64,000 nucleotides of DNA from Adiantum capillus-veneris. Lineage: Eukaryota; Streptophyta; Polypodiopsida; Polypodiales; Pteridaceae. The DNA lies in contig CM043953.1 of assembly GCA_014529385.2 (NCBI GenBank), positions 82,685,838 to 82,749,837 of the forward strand, written 5' to 3'. Of the stretch, positions 43,435 to 54,169 are shown one piece after another. Under the pieces are notes generated by a model, which was not told where the DNA came from, searched no databases, and worked only from the letters and a program-made list of their open reading frames with translations. Made by a program: the position numbers and the translations under genes. The stretch's first letter is position 1, and the number at the start of each line of letters is the position of its first letter.

Positions 43435-44580
43435 TTATTCCACAATTTTGCTCAACATGTAGTATGGTACGATATCGTAGCCATTCTCATCACAAAAATT
43501 TGTGGGAGTGACTTCATTGACGCACACATCCAAAGTAGCCAAAATTTGAGACCATTCTAGGGGTTCAAGCTTCTCTTCAGGGAAGGGATCTCGTATATAG
43601 ACATCATCTTCCAATACCCTCTCTAGTGTCCTTTGATTGTGGTCGAACTCACTACATTGAGATGCTCCGCACATCCATATCTCTTTTTTCTTACAGAACC
43701 ACGCTGGGACTTCTGATCCACTAATGGTGGCTGAGTCAAAATCTTCCACAGGTGTTCTCATGACATCATGGTAGCTATGATTCCTCATATTTACACGTGT
43801 AGTCGTTTGAGCATGTCTTAGATACAAATAATCATACCCCCAGTCTTGGACCATCTTGAGTTGCCTCATGAACGGCCTACCAAGGATGATTTCATAATTA
43901 TTTTTCTTGCCAAAATCTACTATGGCAAATGTATGTTCATACTCTATGCCACATGAAGATACCACAATTGCTTCAAGCAATCCTATAGGTCTTTCTACAT
44001 GCCCATCCGCTAGTTGCAATTTCATTATAGTTGTTTGTATTGCCGGTTTTCCCCATTTTTCCCATAGCAATTTGGTAGCAATGGCAATGCCAGCTCCACT
44101 ATCAAGTGTGGCCTTAGTCTCTATGCCATTATACTCGACTGGTAGAGTAGTGTTGTTGTCTTCATCCTCACAATACTCTCCAACCTTGTTGAGAGGCACT
44201 GGTCTAGTGTTGCCTCTCTTCGGTTCTGTGTCATTAAGCTCATTTTCGAAGAACTTAAGAGGCGTCCTTATACCAAATTTCTCAAGACACTTGCCCACTT
44301 CTGTCCACATGCTTGGCCTAGTTTTTAACAATTCTGCCAATGTGATTGTACACTTGACCGGAGTAGACAACAAGTCTGTTAAAATTTTAGTGTCCAATTG
44401 ATTTGACCCTCCTATTCTTTGAGAAGGTACCCTTTGAATTTCCGACTTTGCCTCATCGTCTCCCATGTATGGTGGCAAAGTTCTGAGTGATGCTGGTCTA
44501 CTATATTCTGATGCAATTGAACCATCATCCCCTTGAAATGATTTAGCGTCCAAATCCCATGGTGATTTGTTCAAGTTCAA
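43435..44580 (-). pseudogene. gypsy H aspartic protease region (381 codons open)
   Basis: This is the longest intact frame of element H. It carries the retropepsin active site ATLDSGAGIAIAT near 44095 and the flap and helix motif IILGRPFMRQL near 43870, upstream of which lies ILTDLLSTPVKCTITLAELL, a conserved lead-in to the protease in some gypsy elements. Downstream are acidic residues and several Cys (MCGASQCSEF). It would cut the gag-pol polyprotein. The DSGA site is intact, so this piece may have decayed least. It is a polyprotein segment rather than a stand-alone gene. Confidence 0.8.
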
Positions 44581-44595
44581 CTCTGAGAAAGGCGC

Positions 44596-47500
44596 TCACT
44601 CGACTATTTTTGTCTCATATTTTTCTTGAGCTTTTCTCACCGTTTCCCATAGCCCTTCGAGCCATTTTTCTTCCACAATGGGTGCATATGGTGAAAAAAC
44701 CTTCAGTGATTCATCAGTGCTATTAGGAACGACTCTTGCATCCTCTACATCAGGCAAGGATTTAACGTTTTCTATCTTGTCAGCTACCCTTTGTTCAGTT
44801 TTGATAGGTGTTTCATTGTTTGGTGGTTTGATTATTCTATCCCTCACTCCCACATTTGGAGGCTCTAGTAAGGCTTGTGCAGTTTCAATCAACTGCTTGC
44901 ACATCTCTAGTCTCTATTTTTCTTTCTCTGGATATGGATATGTCATCCACCTTTGCTCTAGAGTCTGTCTGTTTTTCAATCTTGCTTCATAGGCTTGCAA
45001 GATTGCATCCAAGGGTTCATTGACCTTATCTACCGATACAGACCTTCCTGAGCTTGCACTCCTAGGTCCCTTTGTCGATTTTAGAGAGTCAAACTCTCTC
45101 TGCATTTAAGTTTCTCTTGAGCCATTGTTAGCTCAGCTTCTACAGCCTTCTGTTTTCATTCACGTCTAGCTTTCATTTTCGCTCTTCTTTCTTTTGAAGG
45201 ATTATCATGAATGATGCTAGACTTTCAATCATGATTTCCTCTTGATTTTCATCCCTATTCTTGGGCTGATTGTCATCATTCCTTGTTTGGGCTCTCATCA
45301 AGACCTTAACAGGAATTGTAGTTTTGTTTTCTGACCCTCCACTAGAAGGCACTCCTCCGAGCATGTTCAAAGTAGTCTTTGCTCCTTTTCTCGGGTTCTT
45401 AGGGAAATCAAGAATCACCGTGCAATATGAGTTGACTCTAATGATTTCATCATGAGGACAGTCTCTTAGCCAATGGTCTCCATCACACTTGTAGTAGGGT
45501 CCCTTAGGCTGTTGAGGTGCTCCTTGAGCTCCTCTTTGTTGGTGTGCATGCCTCTACCTGCCCATGCCTTCGTTGGCTATGAACAACAGTGTTCGTTCAT
45601 CCAAGCTGTATCTTCCTTCTCTTGTTGCATGTGCAGCTATTGGTGGTCCTGTACTTCCAATCATGCTCCAAGGTTTTGGCATTGGGGGTTCTTCCGGTGT
45701 ATAATAGACAGGATTTGCTCCATATCCATTGGAATCATCGTAATATGCATGCATAGGTACCAAAGCCTTCTCTTCTGGTTCGTTTACCATTGGTGTGTAT
45801 CTTATGCCTACTGGTCTTACTCTTGGTAGGGGTGGTTGTTGCCCCAATACTGGTTGTGGTCTTTCAACACCTACAGGTCCAGGTAGGTTGTCTGCTTGAT
45901 ACCTAGGCATCGGTGGGAGTTGAGGAGATGCTACCTGAACTTGGGGAGCATATGGTTGCTCTCTCACATATCCGTTGTTATAATAACATTCCCCCATCAC
46001 ATGGTTTGTCCATTTTTGTTCAATAGCACACCACTTTGGTTGTTTAACCTGAGGCTTGGCATACATGTTAATTTTTTTAAGCACTTCCTCTACAAGTTGC
46101 TCCTGGCTTACAACTACTTCTCCTTTCGATGTTGTCTTGGTGGACTTGCTTCCACTTTGTTGTGAGGATGAATCGTCATCAAGATCCTTGAATTCACCCT
46201 CCTTGTAGACCGCACAATTGTCTACAAGGTAAAGAGCTTCCTTAGTTTACTCATTTAACGTCATGCTCCTCTTAATATGTAAGTCCTTCTGGAGATCTGT
46301 GTTCCTTATTCCTTGAATAAATATAAGCATAAGTCTGGACTAAGTTGGCAGTTCTTCCACATGGCAGAACTTCACATATCTTTTTAGTCGTAGGGCTGTC
46401 TTTCGCACAGATTCCCCTTATTTTTGTTTGAACTTATGGATTTGTGAGACTGTATTATGAGCTATCCCCCTTTGTGAGAATTCCTCAATAAACTCATCAA
46501 AAACCTCCTCCATAGACTCGAAATCTCTACGCTCCATAGAGTCAAACCAAGTAGCGGCATCCTCCTCTAGAGTAAGCCCAAACCCTGCAAATTGAGTAGG
46601 GAAGTCCAACACTTCTTCAGCTCTAATTACGCGTACAAAGGCTGCTACATGATCCCTAGGGTCTTTGTTTCCCGTGTATTTCTTGTTTACCCATTTTTAC
46701 ACCTGAGAAGGTTTAATTCTACGATGGTCTACAAATCTCATCATTGGTTCTCCTCATCCTACTCGATATATCTCCTTTGGCCTTCGGTAGTGGGAGGGTT
46801 CCTCTCCTAGAGGTGCCCCTAAGCCATAATTTATGATGGTTTTTGTAAGAGGTGGTTCATCTCTTCGAACTTGTTCTATGGGTTGTCTTCTAGGCTGTGC
46901 CGACTCTTGTGTTTTTGGCTTACTCTCACCTTGATATTGTGACTAGAGTGGTGGTTCTTGTAAATCTCAGCCCTCTTGCAGCAGGATAACCATCTCTATT
47001 TCGGTTTTGTTATAATGTCTCACTTTGTTGAAGCCATGCCTGCAATGATGGTTGGGTTGCTTGTTGGTTTTGGTAGTTGAACGTCTGTTGTTTTAGAATA
47101 TGATGTTGTGTCGTACTCTTCTGAAAATGGATTTGTTGACTTGCTAGGGGTATAGGTGGACCTTGGTACCTCTTCGGATGCATATGTTGATGTTTCTGGA
47201 CCTGTTGCCTTTTCTACCTCCTCTGGGAGGATGCGTTTGTATTCTCGCCCATACCTGTCAACAAAAATGATATCCTTCCCCATAGCAATTTCATAAGAGA
47301 ATAAGTAAAGAGCCTTTCCTGTGCTTAATTCATTTGGGTAGGGTTCTTTGCATCAAAAATAAGAGACTACTTTCTCGCTCTCATGCTTGTAAATTCCCAC
47401 ATTCTCATTATAGGTAGAGACCCTGGTTGTTTTTTTATCATACATAAAAAGAGCTCTAGGTCGATCAATTTTTGGAGGCGGTTCTTGAGTTTCTAAGGCT

Positions 47501-47823
47501 ATTTTTTCTTTTGCCACATTATCTCAATATTTTTTGTAATCCTCAGGGTTGCTAACTATCAGATAGTGGTTCCCCTTCTCATCTCGGAATCTATCTCCAT
47601 CATCATAGACTTAAATTATCTCTAGTCTCTGAGACGGTCTTTCTTCTATACAAATACACTTGCATCCCCGATAGTAGTCACAGTAAACTAGGGCTCCCCT
47701 AGAGTTTGTTCCTTCTAAGAAGATTATAGTGAACTTGGCATCATTCAAAGGGTTCTGGGAGGTACTTCCTCCTAGCATTGGTACTTCACCGGAGAAACAT
47801 CTTGACTGTTGACTCCCCATCAT
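44596..47823 (-). pseudogene. gypsy H gag with unusual N-terminal region
   Basis: The most N-terminal readable residues start near 47823 (MMGSQQSRCFSGEVP) with FTIIFLEGTNSRGALVYCDYY, here a domain I do not recognise, and then VDRYGREYKRILPEEVEKA (47020-47283). The gag core is at 46418-46612 (LTLEEDAATWFDSMERRDF, then FIEEFSQRG). A Pro-rich segment follows (45554-46084) with a Cys/His cluster WCAIEQKWTNHVMGEC. A zinc knuckle near 45440-45490 reads YYKCDGDHWLRDC, in which the first Cys of CCHC appears as Tyr. Downstream (44596-45105) is an acidic stretch. Stops and frame changes are many. Confidence 0.75.
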
Positions 47824-49265
47824 GAAGAAGGACTTATCTGATGAAGTGTCAGTATCACTACCCTCGTCAATGATCGGTGCTAATGGATCTAGCCTTGTTT
47901 GACTTACACTCTCCTCAGTGGACGTGGTGCTTGCTTGACTTTTGAAACTTTTAGCTCCTGACTTAAAAGCCTGACCTTAAATACATAAGACTCAAAGCTA
48001 TATTGCAAACTTAAAGCTTACCTGGACTTCTCCTGCGTGTGCAGCTATGTGATGATCTCCTTCTAGAATCTACACATGTATGGTTAGTATGTTCACAAGG
48101 GTTGTCTTTGAACCGTTGAATAAATTTTTCAATTATGTACAACAAATATCAATTTTCTATGACCGTGACACTAGTCACTCTGAGCAATTTTGCATTTTCT
48201 CCCCGCTGAATGTCTCAAGGTATTCTGGTAGTCAAATTTCAATTTGAAATGAAGGTTGGGATCTAGGTGAAGAGCTTATCCCTGCTGTGTCGTCACAATT
48301 TGCAAAAAATGTCAGACTCATGAATTTCTTGGTCTATCGCGATAGACTCGGCAAATACATTAGTACAAGTCAATTTAGAACTGTGACTTCACCTTTGGGT
48401 TCCCCTTACTCTCTAGAGTCTATCCCTTGAATTTCATACAATTTGGACCCTTGGTTGGTGTTTTAGGCCAACTCTAGTGTTTTTGTACTTCTAGTGATCC
48501 AAAAACCTTGAAACTTTGTATGTGAGCTCTTTAGGTCCTGCTTAAGCTAACCCTAGGAGGGTTTTTCAAAATAAGTTCTACAGTCCAACTTCCTTAGTCT
48601 ATCGCGATAGACTCATAATCTTATCCAAACTTTGTATTTTTCCAAAGTTCTCTCCACAACTGGAATCCCCACCCTCTGTATGTTGTATTTACAAATTTGT
48701 GCACTGTTTGGACAATAGGTCAAGGCTTTTTTGCCAATATATTTCTGAGTTCAGACTCATAACATCAGACTTGGGGTTTGGTGGTCAAGCATATGTCCAA
48801 ATATCCTCAAATTTTGTGAGCACTCTTATTTGGATGTATTGAGCCAGTGGTCCAAGGGGTTTTGCCTGAATGTTAGCCGATCCCCAAGTAGTAGTCTATC
48901 ACGATAGACTCAGCAGATGGCAATTGGGATGTGATTTTTTTCCTATTTTTGGATAGTTTAGTTTCCTATGCCCTTAGAATTCTATCCCTCAAATTTCTTT
49001 CAATTTGGACTCCTTTTGACCTTGGACCCAAGCACTTGTCAATTTGCTCTTCTATGGCAATTTCATAGCTCAAATGCACTAAAATGATGCAAATTTGATT
49101 TGACAATTCAAACTGAAACTTGTGAACAACAATTGTACAATCATGACACAATCAGCTTACCCAAGGCTAGTGGTTATATCTCTTCTTGGCCTCTTTAGGT
49201 TTACCTGATGTTTTCTTTTGGCATTCCCTTGTTTCTTTTGGTTTGTTTTGTCGCAATTTTAGTGT
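47824..49265 (-). other. leader of element H with three palindromes
   Basis: This is about 1.4 kb upstream of gag with no supported gene. It contains palindromes at 48332-48347, 48596-48613 and 48893-48910. It ends at the insertion point of element E, where AGTGT is duplicated. Confidence 0.7.
48332..48910. repeat. palindrome cluster 2 (three copies)
   Basis: GTCTATCGCGATAGAC at 48332-48347 and AGTCTATCGCGATAGACT at 48596-48613 are perfect palindromes, while 48893-48910 has the CACG centre. Spacing is 264 and 297 bp, similar to that in cluster 1. Confidence 0.92.
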
Positions 49266-50097
49266 TGATGGGGGCTTTTCACAAGCAAAGCTCCCATACC
49301 CCTCTTCTCTTGTCCCCAACCCATGAAAACCTCCTCTTAGGGAGGGAGTGATAAAAGGCATTGGAAAAAGTAAGAAAAAATAAAGTATGATTATGTAAAT
49401 ATATGAGAAAGGTAAAATAGGCCACCTCATGCCTGCGGGGCAGCTCATCCCCACCTTGCCTCCTTTTTCTTCATTGGTGCCCCGCCGTGTGTCCCTTTTC
49501 CTCTCCTCCACTCAAAAGGTCAACCCCCTCTCTCTTCCCCTTGTCCTTTCTCCTTTCTCTCTCCCCTCAAGCTACCCCACCTCTCACCAATAATGCATTC
49601 TAACTCACCAATAATGCACCCTAACTCACATGCAACTTACCCTATCTTCCAAAATAGTATACCCCACCCCCCCTTTCTCTCTCCTATCATATCCCATGAC
49701 CCAAATACCCCCCTCTCTCTCTAAAGGGTGCCATGTCTCTTGTCTTGTAGCTAAATAACCTCCCCCACACTCACACACACTCAGTTTCATTGAAAAAGGT
49801 GCCCACAGACCCATCCCCACCCGGTGGTTACCTGATTTTTCTTGTGTTCACACACATCTGCACACAGATTCACCTCTGAACACACTCCCCTCTCTCCCCT
49901 CTTGTAATTACTTTAGTCTCCATGTCACCTCTCACTTTTTTTCATCAACCCATCTCTCTCTCTTAGTCTCTCTCTCATGAGACTGCTGTTCTGGCACATA
50001 TACACACAGCCAGACAAGTGGGGCCCACATCCACATGGCCTATGTAGATAATGATCTCTTCATTTCAAAATTCTGAAATTTCTCCCCCCTCCTCCCA

Positions 50098-50106
50098 TAT
50101 ATAAAG
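50098..50106 (+). promoter_or_regulatory. TATA box in the 5' LTR of element E
   Basis: TATATAAAG lies after a C-rich stretch, and the same box is at 63110-63118 in the 3' LTR. Transcription probably starts about 30 bases downstream, near the CACCATCACAC run. Confidence 0.75.
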
Positions 50107-50409
50107 AGGAGTCACCATCACACTAAAGATACGCACACCATCACCAAAGAGTACACTATGCACTGTGTGTGCCTAGTGCACACACACACACCCACACCAT
50201 CACCATCATCGCAATCACCATGCTCCTCTTAAGCATGACCTCTACACCCTTGGGATATGGAAGATAAAGGGAAACTAAATGAAGGATGATGTCCGTAAAT
50301 CTCGTGCGAGTCTTCGCCATCCACTCCCACCTATTCGCCATGTGCTCTACCACGCTCTCCCTTCTCATTCCCCTACCCTATGCTCCCCATTTCATCGCCT
50401 TATTCTCTA

Positions 50410-50415
50410 AATAAA
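50410..50415 (+). promoter_or_regulatory. AATAAA polyadenylation-like signal in LTR E
   Basis: AATAAA is conserved in both LTRs (also 63426-63431), about 310 bases after the TATA box. This would define the R region if used. In the 5' LTR it would have to be ignored. Confidence 0.5.
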
Positions 50416-50580
50416 GCTTGAGGTTTTGTGAGTATGTTTTTTTGCAATGTTTTGCTCATGTGAGGTGTGCGGAATCGCCACCTAGTCTTGTGTTTGGAGT
50501 GAGCTTGTGTATGTGTGAAGGGTGTGCGGACTCGCCATCCTTTTGTGGTGCCTAAGTACTAAGCCGCTATACCCCCTCCC

Positions 50581-50617
<37 letters not shown>

Positions 50618-50829
50618 TGATCTCATTCCCTTTCCTCTTCATCATTGCTCCCAAGCATCCATCTCTCTTGGATGAAAACTTTGTTATGGTGGTGTGTTGT
50701 TTGTGTCCTAGCCGCTGAAGCTAGGTGGTGCCCCCTATTTGCTTTACCATGACAGACTTGAGGCGCGCCATTCGGTCCCCGGTGTTTTAGAGGCCGTCGG
50801 GGTTCGGGGTTCGCTTTGCTCCCGTAATT

Positions 50830-50848
50830 TGGTGCCCCCACTGAGGAT
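50830..50848 (+). promoter_or_regulatory. primer-binding site of element E
   Basis: TGGTGCCCCCACTGAGGAT follows the 5' LTR by two bases. It begins with TGG as expected for a tRNA 3' end. The tRNA is not assigned. It is nearly identical to the site of element D. Confidence 0.85.
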
Positions 50849-51685
50849 CTTTTCATGAAACCCTTCAGTTTACAAGACTGAAACCCCTAAACTATTGTTA
50901 ATGGATGAATGGCTAGCACGATTTGCTAATTGGACGACAGAAGAAGAAGAGCTCCAAGCATAACTAGACGAACTCCGCATCTCCATCGAAGCTCAAGTGC
51001 CAGGCATAACGGTAATTGATTTGCAGTGGGAGAGTCAACCAAGACGCCAAACCCAGTGGATATACATAGGCCAAGTGCCAAGAAGAAGAAGGAGAAGGTC
51101 GAAACCATGTCCGCAACCTACAACCAACCCACAACAACAAAATGGAAGGAGCTCTACACAATAGAGAATCAACACTATTCTACTTTGAGAATCGGGTAAC
51201 TCAAGTCACCGAGGTAATTATCACAGTCAGTTTTCAAGTCGCACCTGATGCTGCAGCAGAGATAACGGAATCATTGGCTCACACTCTCACTAGAGAAACT
51301 AGGGATCTACTGAGTTTGTTTCAGGAAAGAACTCCACCCTCTCCCACAATCTTGGACAGTGACTAAGCACCTCTAAGCTTCACATGAATCAGTGCAACCT
51401 ACCTCAAGACAGATCACACATACCAACACGTGTACGCTCAATCAAGGTAATACTGAACTTGAAGGCTCACTACCAGCACGTCATTGACACCATGCTAGGT
51501 GCGGAGCGGTTTTTTGAGGTTCTGGCATCAGATCAGCCATTTGTCTTACCTTTGGTACAAGGCAATGTACCGTTTGAAGTTTTAATCTATGTCCTAGTAT
51601 AAGAGGGTATACACGCCTCCTTGTAAAGAAGAAAAAAACTTTTGCAAGTTAAGAAGTGTGTCTTTCTAGCTCTCTCTCAGTAATC
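50849..51685 (+). pseudogene. leader of element E with broken upstream reading frame
   Basis: An ATG at 50901 opens MDEWLARFANWTTEEEELQA before a stop. Further frames (51142-51366, then 51384-51602) have the character of gag N-terminal sequence, such as QVAPDAAAEITESLAHTL and LPLVQGNVPFEVLIYVL. Some Tat-group elements carry an extra ORF before gag, and this could be a decayed version. Alternatively these frames are simply the broken N-terminus of gag. The evidence is modest. Confidence 0.4.
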
Positions 51686-52960
51686 ATGGCAAGTGTAGCA
51701 TTTCCAACATGTAAAGGAAAGAAGGGGGAGGATTTGGTAACAGACTTCCTAGATGACTTTGAAGTAGCATGTGTAGTGAGCAACAAAGATACGGATGAAT
51801 CCCGGGTTAGAATCTTTAAGCATCTCATGAAGCTAGAAGCTAGATCATGGTACAATGCACTTCCACAAGCAACCAAGGATGACTGGGAACCCTTAAAAAC
51901 CGCTTTTAAGAGGCGCTTTGGGGGAGGTACCACTTCAGAAAAGTTGTGGGACAAGTTGAGAGACTTGAAGCAGGAGGGTCTTTTAGAATATGCCACCTAT
52001 GAGTCCAAATTTGTGGATTTGTGGGAACGGTGGATTGAGTCACTGGCAAGGGGGGAAGCCGCACCCAATTTCCTAAAAAAAGATCGGTTCACGCATGGCT
52101 TATGGCCGCTTCTCAAGGAGAAGGTGAAAGGTAGATTCCCGGCTAAGTATGAGTTAGCCGTTGAGATTGCTCGCCTTAAGGACAAGAAGTTGCGAATGAA
52201 AGCCAAAGAAACCAAGTCAACAGAAATAGGAACATCGCGTCGACCAGCAACTACGACAACCACCATACCACCACCACTGTCTCTTGGGGTAAGAGATGAC
52301 CAAAAAGATATGTTTGCCCATATTACTGACCAACTGCAGAATTTGTCTGTCCACTTAATACAGCAAGGGAGGAGTCAAGAAAGAGATCAAGACCCTGGAA
52401 GAGCACGACGACAAAACAGGGAGTATCATTGCTACAACTGCGGAGAAGACGGTCACGGTATGTACTATTGTCCCAAACCACGACAAAACTATAATAGAGG
52501 AGGTAGGAGGAACCAATTGTCACCCCCTAGAGAAAGAAAACCCCCACCCCGAGCACCACCCCCACCAACACAAATTCTACGTCCACCCAAGACACCACTA
52601 CAAGCATCCATCCCACCTCTTCCACCAGCCCCATCACCTGATCGCCCTGTAAACATCATAAGGCTAGAAGAGAAAGGAAAAGATGTAGTAGTGGATCCAC
52701 CCAGAGCAAAGGAGAGGGACAAGGGTAAGGAGAAGGTAAACTTTTTAGAACCACTTGAAGCCATGACTGCGAAAAGAGCTAGGAGGGAGAAAGTTACACA
52801 ATCAGATGATGAGAGAAGAATGAGAGGAGAAACTAGCAAGAGGCCATCCAGGCCACGACGAAAATTGGGCATCACCGACTTCCAGCTAGGGGAAAGTTCT
52901 AAGCCCTATGATCTAACATTGGATGTGGCAGATCAAGGACCAAAGATTACATGGCCATAG
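51686..52960 (+). CDS. gag of element E (424 codons, intact frame)
   Basis: I take the ATG at 51686 (MASVAFPTCKGKKGEDL) as the start; the frame is open ten codons further upstream. The retrotransposon gag core follows, with LMKLEARSWYNALP, FKRRFGGG and FVDLWERWIESL, then the zinc knuckle CYNCGEDGHGMYYC (about residues 248-261, near 52430-52470). After it come a proline-rich stretch and a Lys/Glu-rich C-terminus. The stop at 52958-52960 separates it from the protease frame by 42 bases, so pol expression would need readthrough or frameshifting, or the stop is a mutation. Gag would form the cytoplasmic particle and bind RNA. This is one of the few intact frames in the window. Confidence 0.88.
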   Translation: MASVAFPTCKGKKGEDLVTDFLDDFEVACVVSNKDTDESRVRIFKHLMKLEARSWYNALPQATKDDWEPLKTAFKRRFGGGTTSEKLWDKLRDLKQEGLLEYATYESKFVDLWERWIESLARGEAAPNFLKKDRFTHGLWPLLKEKVKGRFPAKYELAVEIARLKDKKLRMKAKETKSTEIGTSRRPATTTTTIPPPLSLGVRDDQKDMFAHITDQLQNLSVHLIQQGRSQERDQDPGRARRQNREYHCYNCGEDGHGMYYCPKPRQNYNRGGRRNQLSPPRERKPPPRAPPPPTQILRPPKTPLQASIPPLPPAPSPDRPVNIIRLEEKGKDVVVDPPRAKERDKGKEKVNFLEPLEAMTAKRARREKVTQSDDERRMRGETSKRPSRPRRKLGITDFQLGESSKPYDLTLDVADQGPKITWP

Positions 52961-53002
52961 CTGCTACATCTTGTACCTAAAGTAAGGCGACAATGGTCTA
53001 AA

Positions 53003-54151
53003 ATGGTAAGTACAAGACTCTCCAAAACAAAGGTAGCCGGATCAATTTCGGGATGCAACATGGATGACATCCTTCCAATTGTCGACGTAAACATAAAAGG
53101 AAAGAGGGTTGGAAACACCTACATTGATGGAGGTGCACAAATCTGTGTAATGAGCGAAGCTATGATGCTTCGATTAGGGCTCGAGGTTGACAGACCTTCT
53201 TCATGCAAGGCAAAGATGGCAAACAACACAAAAGTAAAGTGTGTGGGTGTGGTAAGTGCCGTAAAAATAAAAGCTTTCAACACTGAGGTAGAGGTAGATG
53301 TTTTTGGAATGCCTACTAAGGGGGAAGGCTATCCACTAATCTTGGGAAGGCCATCGTTGATGGCCATGAAGGCAAAACAGGACTGGGGTACTAGCCTTCT
53401 ACGCATGACCGGTAAGAAAGGGGAGACAATCTACTACGACATGAGGATTGGCAAGCAGAAGCAAATGAATCTGGAAACATCGGCAGATGAAACCACTAGC
53501 GAATCTTCCAGTTCTGAGGAGGAGACCACATCCACCGACGAAAGTGACAGTTCCATTGATGTGATGGGTATCATTATGAAGGATCCACAAAGGGTAAGCA
53601 TAACTCGTGATCCATCACCAAAAGGGAAACCCAATGAAGAGGAGAGAAAATCACCTGGCCTAGGAGGAAGTAGGTTGAAGGGTATGTTGTCTACGGAATT
53701 AACACTTGAGGAGAAAGATAGTTTTTTGCAAATGTTGATGGGATTTCCTAACCTGTTCATTGACAACTATGAAAGAATCACAGGCATTACAGTGGTGGAA
53801 CATCATATTAAGCTGAAGGAAAGGGTAAAACCAGTTGTGCAAAAGCTACGACGACTGGGGGTCATACAAGAAAAGGCACTCTTGGCCGAGGTAAGGAAAC
53901 TGCTGGAGACGGGATTCATCTATCCTGTAGAAAACTCAGAATGGGTGTCACCCGTAGTGGTGACGCCTAAAAAGAATGGTAAGTGGAGGGTCTATGTTGA
54001 CTTCAAACCACTAAATGCAGCTACAAAGAGAGACCACTTTCCTCTCCCTTTCTTGGATGAAATTCTGAATGAAGTAGCGGGTTTTGAATGCTATACCGTC
54101 TGTGATGGTTATTCTGGATACTTTCAAATACGCATAGCCTTGGAAGATTAG
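53003..54151 (+). pseudogene. protease and N-terminal RT of element E
   Basis: The protease shows NTYIDGGAQICVMSE near 53120, where DSGA or DTGA is usual but DGGA is present, and YPLILGRPSLMAMKAKQDW near 53340. After an acidic Ser-rich linker the RT begins: GFIYPVENSEWVSPVVV, TPKKNGKWRVYVDFKPLN near 53970, then VCDGYSGYFQI near 54110. The frame ends in TAG at 54149-54151, and homology continues immediately after, so this stop breaks a single pol gene. Confidence 0.9.
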
Positions 54152-54169
54152 CTAAAAACCACTTTTATC

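Larger units (their letters stand above)
49266..50827 (+). repeat. 5' LTR of element E (1562 bp)
   Basis: It starts TGATGGGGGCTTTTCAC and ends GCTCCCGTAA (the other copy ends CCCGTCA). It contains a TATA box, an AATAAA signal and a CT microsatellite at about 50584-50614. It matches 62278-63869 almost base for base. Confidence 0.95.

Noticed and set aside
49626-50368. Minus-strand ORFs in the E LTRs (49167-49511, 49626-49820, 50156-50368 and their copies near 62225-63175)
   Set aside because: They are duplicated only because the LTR is duplicated and contain low-complexity translations of CT and CA runs.
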